In this document: positions 22,055 to 32,869 of the stretch, piece after piece
Layout of the letters: each line of letters begins with the position of its first letter
Numbering within the stretch: the first letter of the stretch is position 1
Made by a program: the position numbers and the translations under genes
Origin: Acanthosepion esculentum
Taxonomy: Eukaryota > Mollusca > Cephalopoda > Sepiida > Sepiidae
DNA: 64,000 bases
Direction of reading: 5' to 3'
NCBI GenBank assembly: GCA_964036315.1
Contig: OZ038488.1
Span: 64,391,254 to 64,455,253, forward strand
Notes under the pieces: generated by a model
Database searches by the model: none
The model's input: the letters and a program-made list of their open reading frames with translations, nothing else
What the model was told of the DNA's origin: nothing

Positions 22055-22170
22055 GAGTCTCGTGCTCCTCCCCGAATCTATGATACAGGAGACCCCACTC
22101 TGCTACATCTCAATTTTCATAAGGTAGGATTCATATAAAATACAAATGTTATTGTGTACAATAATCGAAG
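22055..22170. repeat. Dispersed repeat, shared with 36005-36130
   Basis: CTCCTCCCCGAATCTATGAT, then TTTTCATAAGGTAGGATTCA and TATAAAATACAAAT match the other locus in order. The function is unknown. The downstream stretch to 22500 has open frames with no recognisable domain. Confidence 0.55.
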
Positions 22171-22849
22171 GGTTAAGTTTTCCAGGAAGGAGTTCTTGGA
22201 AAAATTTTCTTACCCTCATGAGGCATAATTTAGGTACGATATTTAAGGGAAGGCAACGAGCCACTTCCTTGGCAAGCTTGTGTGACTGGATTGCAGAACG
22301 AGGGGCGGTAAGCTTGGCAAAGGAAGAAACATTGCTAAAGACTCCCAAGGGATAGGATGTTTGGTAGAGCCGTGATCTCCCATCTCCTGAAGGGATGCGG
22401 TGCACAAAATATCCTACTGTAAACTTTTTTTGTTTCGATTTTAAATTCAATTTTTTTCTTATTTCTGGGAATGACCACCCCCACTCGCCAGCCTTTTTCC
22501 GCATCTAAAATTTATATAAAAACTTCTAGAATCTCATAATTCGGAAAAAATGAAACCAATCATGTATTTTTTTAAAAAGTTAATGACAATTCTATGCTCG
22601 ATAGCAATCTCATAAATTGAGGCCAAAAAGGCAATGTTAGTTTTCAGTTCCACCAAATAGTTTCTTTAGCGTCATGGATCCGTTATTGGCAGAATAGATA
22701 TGGAAGTTCTTTGGACATCAAAGAAAGAATTCACAAGGATTAAGATTTAAATGCAAGCATTATTTACGGAGCAGTGTTATTTTATACAGAATTCTATCAA
22801 TACTGCACTCAAAATCGCTTTTAAAACTGAATCTGAGTTTTCAGAATTA

Positions 22850-22890
<41 letters not shown>

Positions 22891-23156
22891 TAATCCAAGC
22901 GGTTCTAATACCCTTGTTCTTTCGCAATTTTTTAAAATGGTTTTACTTTTACTTCCATGGCTTTTTCTTGCTTGTACTTTTTAATGAGTCATTAATAATA
23001 CGCCTAGCAGCTGAATAAGCAAATATTAGGCTTCTTTTTTTTTATAATGAAAGAAAAGAAAAAAAAATCTCGTCGCAGTTGTACAACAGGCTCTGCGATC
23101 AGAAAAAAAAAACTAAATTAAGAAATACTACTTTTATTTTTTTTTAATTACTATCA

Positions 23157-23290
23157 CTCCAGATCATGAATATAAAAAATATTTTATAGACGTTAATGTC
23201 TACTATAAATTGATATTTCTATAAAAATCAAAACCTACATGATGTGATGTCATGAAGTATATAGAGAAAAAAAATTCGTAATCTGGAGTT
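23157..23290. mobile_element. Small MITE with ACTCCAGAT ends
   Basis: Left CACTCCAGATCATGAATAT and right ATTCGTAATCTGGAGTTATA are inverted repeats with few mismatches over about 15 bp. Length is about 130 bp. It is related to 16695-16795 and to a half-site at 23970. The superfamily is not determined. Confidence 0.55.
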
Positions 23291-23309
23291 ATAATTCTAT
23301 TGATTAAGA

Positions 23310-23457
23310 AAAATGCCGTCCTGGGTAAGACGATAAACTACGTTCTACACAGGCCTCTGATCAGGTTTTGAGGAGCGTGGAATCACCTCTTAATTACTAG
23401 TGTTCCCAGGTCCACCCTGAACCGGGGTGGTAGCACCTGTTAGGGTCCCAGCTATGG
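23310..23457. repeat. Dispersed GC-richer repeat (copy 1 of 3)
   Basis: GGTAAGACGATAAACTAC, GGAGCGTGGAATCACCTCTT, CCACCCTGAACCGGGGTGGT and AGCACCTGTTAGGGTCCCAG recur at 25360-25480 and 52565-52690. A downstream module ending TGATATGCCGTAAA (about 23690-23850) belongs to the same family. Confidence 0.75.
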
Positions 23458-23672
23458 GAAACTTTTTTGATGATTATTTTGAGAATGCAACAATAAGACT
23501 GTTTAGTTTCTTATTAAATTTCAATGTCAAATACGTATCTATGCCGGGTAAAAATGTTATGAAATGCAATTGGTTATAATTTCGTTATTACTGAAGGAAA
23601 AAATAAAATAAATATCTTATCTTTCTTGTCAATTAAAAATTCATCACAACTTTGTCAAAGTTCATTATCAAC
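23453..23672. repeat. Dispersed repeat (copy 4 of 4)
   Basis: Near-identical to 18475-18722. Here it is inserted directly after the CCCAGCTATG block of the repeat ending at 23457, so one repeat landed in the other. Confidence 0.8.
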
Positions 23673-24259
23673 GACATTTATCATAGATATATTAACCCAA
23701 ACTGGGGTCAAAACACTATGAAAATGTAAAAATAAGTTTAATACCAGAAATACTTTGTAAAAATATTAGAGCTATGCTATACATTTTTGAAGGAAAAAAA
23801 ATATTGCCGGCATTAACCCATTGTGGTTGATATGCCGTAAAAAAAAACCAAACAAATCATATCGCATGAGCATAGTTGTTTTAACTTTCGTAGGAGGTTT
23901 CCATTTACATACCAAACTGGACTTCCCTATTAACTTTTATAAAATTTTATTAAAAAAAAAAAAATTATATTCATGATCTGGAAATTAATCTATAATAATA
24001 AAATAAAAATCTTAATTTTTTTTTTCTGGTCGCATTGCCTAATAATGTACAACACAAATCAAGACTTTTACTGGTGGATTAAATTAGATATTAAAAAAAA
24101 GGGTCTTAGAGAAAGTCAGAAGGTTGAAACATTAAACCTGTATGGAGATATTTTCATTCCTGATTTTAAAACTTACACATGTACAAGGCCAATGTTAATT
24201 ATTGTGGCCTTATCAAAAATACCGCAACCAATAGAGCATGCCATGGTTTCGCTTTAAGT

Positions 24260-24625
24260 GCAGTAGGAATGTAGTTTGAGGAAACGAGTATCATATTTGT
24301 ATAACTTTTCCAGCCAAAAGGTTGAAAACAATCGAATACAAAACTGCAATAATCATTCTATGAAAGGTTTTGTCGGCTTGTAAACTCCCACAAAGTCATT
24401 TTATTTTATTTTTTTATTTATATATTTTTTTAAAGACTTATTCTTTGATTTATATCTACGCTTTTCAGACGTCTTACTTTGCTTTCTTTCTATTCGTAAT
24501 CAACATCTATTTTCTGGGTCTATTGTGTGTTGCTAGAAATAAGTAGAGCTTGTCTTTTTTATTATAACAAAAATGTTATGTTTGTTTTCATACATACATG
24601 CATACATTCATTCACACACACAGGA
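24260..24625. other. Intronic, nothing identified
   Basis: AT-rich DNA without coding or repeat signal that I can name. Confidence 0.35.
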
Positions 24626-24626
24626 T

Positions 24627-24627
<1 letters not shown>

Positions 24628-24675
<48 letters not shown>
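24628..24675. repeat. (AT)n microsatellite
   Basis: About 24 AT units. Confidence 0.96.
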
Positions 24676-24677
<2 letters not shown>

Positions 24678-24884
24678 ACCTACCTGAATGATGACGGAGG
24701 CTCTGGTCATTTTTTTTTTTTTTTTTTTTTTTTTACCTATTTTCTCTTAATATTCAGCAGTACACCAATTCCACTCTCACTTGAGAAAAAAATTTTTAAA
24801 TAAATTTACAGTTAAAAAATATTTCATAACTCATTGAAAATTATTAAAAAAAATAATTAAAAAAATCAATTTCATAAGAACGCG

Positions 24885-25170
24885 TCCTAGCTCCACGGCC
24901 TCACGAGGCTAGTACTGCTGTAGCTTACTTATCAAAGTAGGGTTTTTCCGAGGTACCTCGAACTCTGCTATCCTTCTCAGACTGGTTGCTAACCGAGGCT
25001 AGAGTCTCCAGTCTACTCTGCTAATTAAATCATAACGGTACGGTGGGGGTGGAGAAGAAACGATTTGTACTCTGTTTGTTCAAAAGTGAACGTAACGGTA
25101 CCGGACAGAACTTGAACTCTGCACGCTGATGCCACTTCTCGCGCCGGTGATCATAACCCATACAGTATTT
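24885..25170 (-). repeat. SINE-like block, minus strand
   Basis: GC-richer island. On the minus strand, AAGTGGCATCAGCGTGCAGA followed by GTTCAAGTTCTGTCCGGTAC resembles A and B boxes. The same arrangement (TATCAGCGTGGGAACTGAGT) is at 36975-37055. Identity as a SINE is inference. Confidence 0.45.
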
Positions 25171-25230
25171 TTCATAAATTATTTGACCTTTACTTATATT
25201 TCATGTTAGTTGATCCCATAGAGAAGAAAA

Positions 25231-25264
<34 letters not shown>

Positions 25265-25359
25265 TTATTGTATAATAATGTGAAAGTGTAACTAATAAAC
25301 AAAACGTGTGATTATCTGTTCATTGGCCTGTTAAAATTTGTTTATCACCGTAGGTTGTG

Positions 25360-25480
25360 TCGTCCTGGGTATGACGATAAACTAAATCCGGCAGCAAGGC
25401 CTTATCTGGAGATTGGAGGAGCGTGGAGCCACCTCTTCTTTGATCCGGGTTGGTAGCACCTGTTAGGGCCCCAGCTATAC
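25360..25480. repeat. Dispersed GC-richer repeat (copy 2 of 3)
   Basis: GTCCTGGGTATGACGATAAA, GGAGCGTGGAGCCACCTCTT and TAGCACCTGTTAGGGCCCCA are shared. Its downstream module (25495-25710) ends GTTGAAATACCGCTAAACAA, like the 52700-52915 module. Confidence 0.75.
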
Positions 25481-25973
25481 AATAGTTTACCCTCCAAACA
25501 ATATTAAAGTATAAAAATACATTTTATGATCTACAAATTATACATCTACAAAAAAAAAAAAAAGCATACCGTTTACCCTGAAAGTATGAAATTATGTACA
25601 AAATATCAAAAGTTGAAAGCATAAAATAAAAATTACAAAATGTTTACATTTCAGCATTAAATAACCCATAGATGTTGAAATACCGCTAAACAAAATAAAC
25701 CAACCAACAGAAGATTATAAGTTTTTTATCTCGAGCGCATTCCTTATCCTTTGCAAAACTCAACACTATTTTCTCAATCTTATTTTGTTTTCATCGATTT
25801 TTTTTGTTTCCTGTTCATCCGAGCCGGATTGTAGGAAATTATAAAACTAACAAAAAAAAAACTTTTTGTTTACCTAATTATTGATATCCCTAAAATTTAG
25901 GGCCTAAATTAAATTGAATGAAGAATTATGTAAAAACATTTTTTATCACTTTCCTTTAAACGATATTTTTAGC

Positions 25974-26010
<37 letters not shown>
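25974..26010. repeat. (TA)n microsatellite
   Basis: About 18 TA units. Confidence 0.95.
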
Positions 26011-26017
<7 letters not shown>

Positions 26018-26039
26018 TATTATATTTTTTTTTTTCCCA

Positions 26040-26160
26040 ACAAAATTTTATTTTCGTCTACCGGCTTTGAATATTCAAGACATCTTCAAGAAAAATGCAC
26101 CGCCGGTAGGATTTGAATCTGCATCTCCCCTTTGCAGGAAAGATCGTCGTTAAATTGTTC
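26040..26160 (-). repeat. Possible tRNA-derived SINE remnant, minus strand
   Basis: On the minus strand a B-box-like GCAGATTCAAATCCTACCGG lies downstream of CGACGATCTTTCCTGCAAAG. The evidence is weak. Confidence 0.3.
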
Positions 26161-26248
26161 CGAAGGATTTAAATACGTAACTTTTTTTTTCTTTTGTTAT
26201 TATTATTCCATGTTTTCTTAAGTAAATTATCGTAATTAATTTTTTTTT

Positions 26249-26288
<40 letters not shown>

Positions 26289-26774
26289 AATTCTAACATG
26301 AAATATTGTCTGTAATTGCGATTGAAGTTTTCATTAATACCACCGTCCCATTTTTAGGATGATAGCCATATTTATGCTTTATAGAAACATTTAAATTATA
26401 ATACTGGATTTTCTTTCAATAAAACCTATAATTAATACCGGATGTGATGGCAGGCATTAAGAGCTGTTGGAAATAATGTTCTCGTTCATTATTTTACATT
26501 TTTTTTTTTAACTCAGTAGGTAAGATTTGCATAAGACTGCTAAATGTTTCCTCGGCCACGTATCTAGTTTTATTTACAGTGTGTGTATACACGCGTGCGC
26601 ATAATTAACCTTACTCTCTATTTGACAACAGTAGTAACTACCACTAAAATAAATAAATGTTACCTGGCTCAGATGAGAATTATTTTACACAGTACAACTT
26701 AGAACATGAACACACGGAAGCAAATTAATAACGAATTTTGTGAAAATGACGAATGAATTGGTCGAAAGCTCTTA

Positions 26775-26950
26775 TAGGTACCTCCACGAAATCGCTAAAA
26801 AAAATGGCATAGCATGATGAAAAAGATGCAAAACTTTACGAAAACAAAATTTTATCGTCTAAATGCTTATGTTATTATGAAGAGAAAAGACGACCGCTTT
26901 TTTTTTTTTTTATTATTTTGTAATTTTTTTTCCTTTTTAGAACATAAATT

Positions 26951-26981
<31 letters not shown>

Positions 26982-28850
26982 TTATTTTTTTTTTTTTTTT
27001 GTATCACCGGAACTAGTAACATACAATATTAGCACGTTTTTATGTTCTTTTTTTTTTTTTTTTGTATGACACATTAATTTGGGAAATATTGCAAAAATAA
27101 AAATAATTGTCGGATGTTAATGAAACTTTCAGAAACTATTCACAGATGATCGAAATTATTAGTGTTTTTTTGTTTTTTATTAAAGTCATGGCAGAAATAT
27201 TTTTAATGTTTATTACCCCCCCCCCCTAACTAATTTTATGAAAACGCTAGAAATTCGATTGCATCGTGTTTAATGATTACAATAGTTAAAAGCACAAGGC
27301 TTTGAGAGGAATGCAAATATTTTTTTTGTTTTTAATTGGATCCCACGTACCTGAAAATCAGCTCTACAAAAACTCAAAACAAAGATATTATTTAATTTCA
27401 ATGGACAATATTTTCTGAAAGCAAAAACTTTTTTCGATGTAAAATGAATTTTTAATACAGTTATTTGTTATTTCTTTAATTATAATAGATTTTTACATTT
27501 AAGTTAAAATATAAAATTAGTTAAAAACGACATCGGGTTTCCTAAGTGTCCTTATGAGATTTTTTTTTTTTTTTTTTTTTTTTTTAGCGCTTTGTAAATT
27601 GTATCGTTTTGACTTTTGACTAATCAGAAGATCCGCAGTAATTAAGAAATGTAATTTTGTCTTCATAAAAATCGTTAAAATGGATGTGTAATTAAAAAGT
27701 ACGGAAGGTCACAAGCAATAAAACGTTGCATGGCTTGAGTGTAAGCATTCTCCGCGCGAAACACATGTTGAGCATTTCTCAGTTCTCGGTCCATTCTGCC
27801 TACAGCTCATAATCATTCCTTAAGTGTTGTCATCACCCTGCTCAAAAGGTGCTAAAAAAAAACAAAATACATCAAGCCATTGTTCAAACAGATTAAAAAA
27901 AGGGATTTTTTACAAGGTGAGGGCAGCTTGGTATTTTCGGCTGCCTGGCCTTTGACCCAGAAATGTTAGTCAATTTTGGCTTAATTTTAACACTGTTTTC
28001 CTTATTGCTGATTTTAATAAAAATAAAAAAAAAACATATAAAAAAAAAATCTTAACTTTTTTCATATTTTACCCCCAGAAAAAAATTTTTTATAATCATT
28101 TACACCAACCAATTTCACTTAGAAATGAAAGAACATTCTTTGATTTCAGAAAATACCTTGTATTTTAATTTATTTATAGTATTTATAATTTCTACAGATA
28201 CTATCAACAAACTTATGGTGTAAGCTACAGTAATAAAAAAACAAAAAAGAAATTGGAAAGCTGAAAGTTTGTTTTGTTTTTTTTGTTTGTTTTTTTTACT
28301 TTAATAATTACGAGGTACTACGTAAGCTGGTTCATGCAAAAAAAACGTTACGTCAATTGTCCTTCCGTATGATAACTCGAATCTCACGTTAGCTGTCGAT
28401 ATGTGATGACAGTATCACTTGTCAATAGCCAACGATGTTAAGACCGCCTCCTTTTTATTTTAAACAAGATTTTTCTTCGAAGAAAGTAAGCAAAAGTTTT
28501 TTCAAAATATATTAATCATTAAATTTGCTAATTTTCGTAAAATAAATTTTGAAAAACGTATAATTGATTTTTGGACGAATTTTAAACTAGGATTTTAACT
28601 TTTTTCACAATTTTTTAAATGGCTGATATCGAGTTTTTTGGTTTTTTTTTTTAGTAATTTCGCTGACAAAAAAAAAAAGATTAACTAAAATTTCGGGCAT
28701 GATAAGAATGAGTAAAAAAATTTTTAAAAATAAGCAAAAAATACTTTGGTACTTCTGAATACTGATATTAGTGATATATGTACTTAAGCAGATAAAAAAA
28801 GCCGTTCTTGTCATGCTATGCTCTTTTTATTGATGTTTTTGGAGGTACGT
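26775..28850. mobile_element. Member C of the TAGGTACCTC TIR family (about 2.1 kb)
   Basis: The left end TAGGTACCTCCACGAAATCG and the right end TTTTTGGAGGTACGTA are inverted; subterminal GCATAGCATGATGAAAAAGA pairs with TCATGCTATGCTCTTTTTAT. The interior shares blocks with members F and H but encodes no recognisable transposase. Poly-T and poly-A runs have expanded inside. The 8-bp flanks no longer match. Confidence 0.72.
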
Positions 28851-28859
28851 AGCTTAAGA

Positions 28860-29580
28860 CAATTACTACGGACCATTTCTATACTCTTTTAGTTCCCCCA
28901 AAATGGAAAATTAAAAAAAAAAAAATTAACAGGAACACAACTAGATGAATTAATCTTGCATTGCAGTGACATAGTAGAAATAGAATTTTCTATTTTAAAC
29001 TTGACAAACAAAGCGTTTTAATTTATTTTAGCTCAAAGTAAATTATCTTGCAATTGCATTATATATATATCTGTTGCTAAGGTCGAACTCACTGCAGTAA
29101 TTCGACCTAATGACCTTCGAGATTTATTCGCTCACCATTGCTCCATGGCATCAGTCCTTGCAATGAAAACAGCTGTGGCAATGTTTCTTGCTGCGATTTA
29201 ACGAATATATGAGCAAGGGTTCCCACAATTTTCATGTTCGATATCACGACTCCGGCGTCAGCTTTGAAAAGAGATACTTTAATCAATTAGCCACAAAACG
29301 TGATTCCAAGTCACAAGGTTTACGTCAACTCAAGTAACGACACTTCTGTTGTAATGAGATTCTAACTTGGATGTCACGCTGTTGGGTAATAGTTGCCGAA
29401 CTAATTTAGCAGATACTTGGATTCTCACTTGGTGGCCTACATTTGTGGTTTTGTCCCACTCTTAGCCAAGGAGTTTAGTACAATTCTCAGTGCGTTTTAA
29501 CTCACACACACAAACTGGAATCAAATACACATCTGAATCTGACAAAGATATTCTACATGATAATTTTTAAACCAACTTTA
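28860..29580. other. Intronic DNA between two TIR elements
   Basis: Part of it (29070-29480) is less AT-rich and has no detectable frame or repeat. It looks like single-copy intron sequence. Nothing nameable. Confidence 0.35.
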
Positions 29581-29591
29581 TCAGTCTAACA

Positions 29592-30503
29592 TAGGTACCT
29601 CTACGAGATCGCTAAAAAAAGAGCATAGCATGAGGAAAAAGATGCCAAACTTGACGAAAACAAAATTTTATCGTCTAATTATTATTAAGAGAAAAAAGAT
29701 CAAAGTATTTTGGGGGTATTTTTTAACATTTTTAATCGTTCCTAACGCGTCCGAAAATTTCGTTAAAAATATTTTTTTTTTTTTTTTTGTGTCAGCAAAA
29801 TTGACAGATGGCAACCATTTTTTTCCATTTTATAAAATTAATGAAAATCTTATTTTGAAATTCTTTTAAATATCAATTATCATTTTTTTCAAAACTTATT
29901 TTAAGAAAATCAGAAATTGTTTATTTCAAATATTTTGAACCAAGCTTAACTTAGCTTCTGCGCCGAAAAGATGTAATTTGAAAATAAAACAAAGCAGGTC
30001 CAATTAAAAACAAGAAAATGATTTGCATTCCTCAAAGTCTTGTGCTTTTAACTATTGTAATCACTAAACCTGACGCGATCGAATTTCTAGCGTATTCATA
30101 AAATTAGTTATGGGGGTAATAAATATAAAAAAATATTTCTGCCATGACTTTAATAAAAGAAAATTTCGATCATCTGTGAATATTTTCTGAAAGTTTCATT
30201 AACATCCGACAGTTATTTTTATTTTTGCAAGATTTTCCAATTTAATATGTCATACAAAAAAAAAAAACGTGCTAAAAATTGTATGTTATTTTACTAGTTC
30301 CGGTGATACATAGAGAAACAAGGATTTTTATCTGAAAATTCAGATTGTTCTAAAAGAAGGAAAAATTTTTTTAAATAATTAAAATAAACTTTAATCTTTC
30401 CTCTTAATAATAACAAATAGGCGATAAAATTTTGTTTTCAAGTTTGGCGTCTTTTTCATCATGCTATGCTCTTTTTTTAGCGATCTCGTGGAGGTACTTC
30501 TTA
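29592..30503. mobile_element. Member D of the TIR family, internal-deletion derivative
   Basis: The ends are TAGGTACCTCTACGAGATCG on the left and CGATCTCGTGGAGGTACTTC on the right. The 8-bp flanks GTCTAACA and GTTTAACA differ by one base and are probably the target duplication. The left 400 bp match 61568-62002 and the right 500 bp match 63027-63553. About 1.02 kb of the full-length member H is missing, with a junction at AAGCAGG|TCCAATT. Confidence 0.85.
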
Positions 30504-30559
30504 GTTTAACATGTTTCACTTTAATAAAGTGTAACGTTAACATTTCCTATTTGTCCTTT

Positions 30560-31380
30560 AATCATATACTTGGTACCTTTTTACCGGTTCGTTAAAAAAA
30601 AAGAGCATATGACGAAAAATACCTAAAACCTTTATCGTCAAAATCTTTGAGGAATGACTAAATGAATTTTTGATTATTGAATTTTTTTTTCTTCGTTCGA
30701 TATTTTGGTTAAGTCTTGTTTTTCTTGCGTCAACTGGGGGACCAAACATTAGGGAATTTTGGCGTCTTTTTGCGTGGGAAAAACATTGATTTGGAAATTC
30801 TTGTAAAAATCAAATAATTGTCAGATTTTAATGAAACTTTCATCACTTATTTACAAATGAATTAAATTATTTTAGAAGTGTTCCTTTCAGGAAATCTTGG
30901 TAAAACTTTTTTTTGCATTTGTTACTTCCCACTTATTTAATTTTATGAAATTAATTTTCATGTTATACGCAGAACTCGTTGGGGAATTTAAATCAATTTT
31001 TTATTATTGTAAAAACAGCACCGTAAAGGTGCTCTGAATCGTAAAACAGAAAATGCAATGAAGATGAAACTTTGTTTAATTAGAAAGGCTTTTAATTGCT
31101 TTTATGAATAACCTATATTAATTTTTTATTTTTTTTTTATTTTTTTTTTTTATTTTTTTTTTTTTTCGATGAATAATGAATTTTTACAAGAATTTACTTT
31201 TTTAATTTTAATTCTGATTTAGTTTATATAGTTTTACATCTTTTTGAAATTCTGTATTAATTTGTACCGATTAGGTGATTTAATTATTATTAAAATAAAA
31301 ACTATTTATTAATCAAATGTAAAAAGCATACTACAATTCAGCAAAAGTTAGTATTTTAAAGAATTAAACGTGCTTATTTT
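30560..31380. mobile_element. Member E of the TIR family, truncated left half
   Basis: Begins TTGGTACCTTTTTACCGGTT and has the AAAAAGAGCATATGACGAAA and TTTTAATGAAACTTTCA blocks of the family, in forward order. The right terminus was not found. Several poly-T expansions at 31131-31165. Confidence 0.5.
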
Positions 31381-31884
31381 TGTAAACACGTATGTCCATA
31401 TACGACATTAGCAGTTAAATAAGAACGGAAACTATAGTAAATTTAAGTCCAAAGCACATAAAGTTCAATAAATCATTGGATTACGGAGAATATTTTCCTA
31501 AATTTTTAATGTTACTCTGTAGTTGGAAATCATATAAAAGGCGCTCATGTTATATTCCTCAAGTAATTTTACAGATATGCTCCACGTAGAAAAAAAATTT
31601 AGATAAACTTCCGTTTTTCAGTCAAGCTGCCAATACCTACCTTCGTGTTGAAAATTGCTTGGGACATGCCTGTCAATGGTGGGTTTTATTTAAGAAATGT
31701 CAAAATATTAATTATATATATAAAAATTCACAATTTTTTTCATGTACTATGTTCTTTCCTTTCATTTTGAAGCGCTTCACAATGTCTGCCGCCTTTTCTC
31801 GTCCTCCCTCTTCGGTAAATTATTCAATGTTTACATTGCTCCTTTATGCCATCAATGTATTCTGTGGGTATCAAATTTTCTAAG

Positions 31885-32130
31885 CCCACTTTTCACAATA
31901 TGTCAACAGAAATTTCCATTCTCTTTCTGATTTCGAATTTCGGTGTCACATTTTCTCTCGTATAACATTTCCAAGAGAGTTCAATTCCTGTAGTGTAGTT
32001 GAATGATTCTGACGTCTCCAGTTCGAAGCTTACGTTTCGCCAGTTCCTAATGACAATGCATTCTGTCTTTTAAGTAATAGTTAGTCCTTCTCGTTCTCCT
32101 TTAAGATCTTGTAACAGTTTTATTTTAGCA
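31885..32130 (-). pseudogene. RTE-type LINE reverse transcriptase fragment
   Basis: The minus strand encodes DLKGEREGLTIT, an in-frame stop, then KTECIVIRNW and VSFELETSESFNY. A further frame carries CYTREN... and EIRKRMEISVD. This order corresponds to the region after the catalytic palm of RTE-type reverse transcriptases (KTECMVIS, CDTEIRKRIG). Stops and a frameshift show that it is dead. It is a more N-terminal piece than the other RTE tails in the window. Confidence 0.55.
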
Positions 32131-32439
32131 CCAAATGCATTTTAATCAGTTTACACTGTGCGACGTTTCAGTTTCACTTAATGCTACTCACTGACTTTAT
32201 CCCCCTACTCCACCATCCCTGCTTAGCTCTTGTGATATTTTTTTCTTACAGGTGAAATTATTTCTAATGGCAAAAATTCATGTCAAACATTAAATTTTGA
32301 CATTGCTTTGAACAGGTTTCAGTATGTTGTATATAACTGAAAATTTGTGACAAAGATTTTCAATACTTAGGAATTAAGAGTGTTATTGAGAGGACAGTGC
32401 TGTGACCATTTTTATTTTGCATTAAATGTCATAATGAGT

Positions 32440-32530
32440 ACGTGGTGGTGGTTCCTCCTCCTCCTATAGATTGAGGAGCCTTAAAGAAAATGTCTTCCGA
32501 CGGAAATCGAACCCGTATTGTCTTCTTCAG
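32440..32530 (-). repeat. tRNA-derived SINE fragment, minus strand
   Basis: The minus strand carries ATACGGGTTCGATTTCCGTC, a good B-box, near CAATCTATAGGAGGAGG. It is immediately upstream of and opposed to the tRNA-like head at 32549. Confidence 0.45.
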
Positions 32531-32548
32531 GAAAATCAATCTTAAGTA

Positions 32549-32810
32549 TCTTCTGTGGCCGAATTGGTAAGACCTCGATACAGTGTGGACCCGGATATGA
32601 GACCCGGATATAAGAGATTTTCTCTGGTCCCAAATTAGAGCCTGTGTTAATGTATATATAATAGACCAAACCCGGATATAAGAGAAACTTATAAGAGACT
32701 ACTCCGGTCCCGACAACTCTCTTATATCCGGGTTACACTGTATATTTAAGTTTCCATGACGAAAAAGGTGATACAGGTTCGATCCCTGTTTAGAGGTACT
32801 TCATTAATAA
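32549..32810 (+). repeat. tRNA-like (Leu/Ser type) SINE head split by a MITE
   Basis: A-box TGGCCGAATTGG (32556-32567) and B-box GGTTCGATCCC (32776-32786) flank the MITE at 32581-32740. When the MITE and one TA are set aside, the boxes lie about 58 bp apart, right for a class II tRNA with a variable arm. The T-arm ACAGG-TTCGATC-CCTGT is a perfect 5-bp stem with a 7-nt loop. Confidence 0.7.
32581..32740 (+). mobile_element. Solo pogo-like MITE (160 bp)
   Basis: The ends are CAGTGTGGACCCGGATAT and CTTATATCCGGGTTACACTG, flanked by TA on both sides. The interior (TCTCTGGTCCCAAATTAGAG; TTAATGTATATA) is shared with the nest at 21394-21748, of which it is the simplest form. Confidence 0.88.
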
Positions 32811-32869
32811 GACTTATCTTAATCTTTAGGCCGGTTGTCACTTGTTTTTTTCTTTTTTTTGTTTGTTTA

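Noticed and set aside
22103..22504. 133-codon minus-strand frame
   Set aside because: Overlaps a dispersed repeat (22055-22170), contains no known motif, and its opposite strand is also partly open.
23973..24257. 94-codon frame with a plausible start
   Set aside because: No recognisable domain, AT-rich composition, no splice or promoter context; expected by chance in this much sequence.
27219..27229. C-run considered as telomere- or G-quadruplex-like
   Set aside because: Single homopolymer runs (also near 36041 and 52270) without the repeated G-tract pattern needed.
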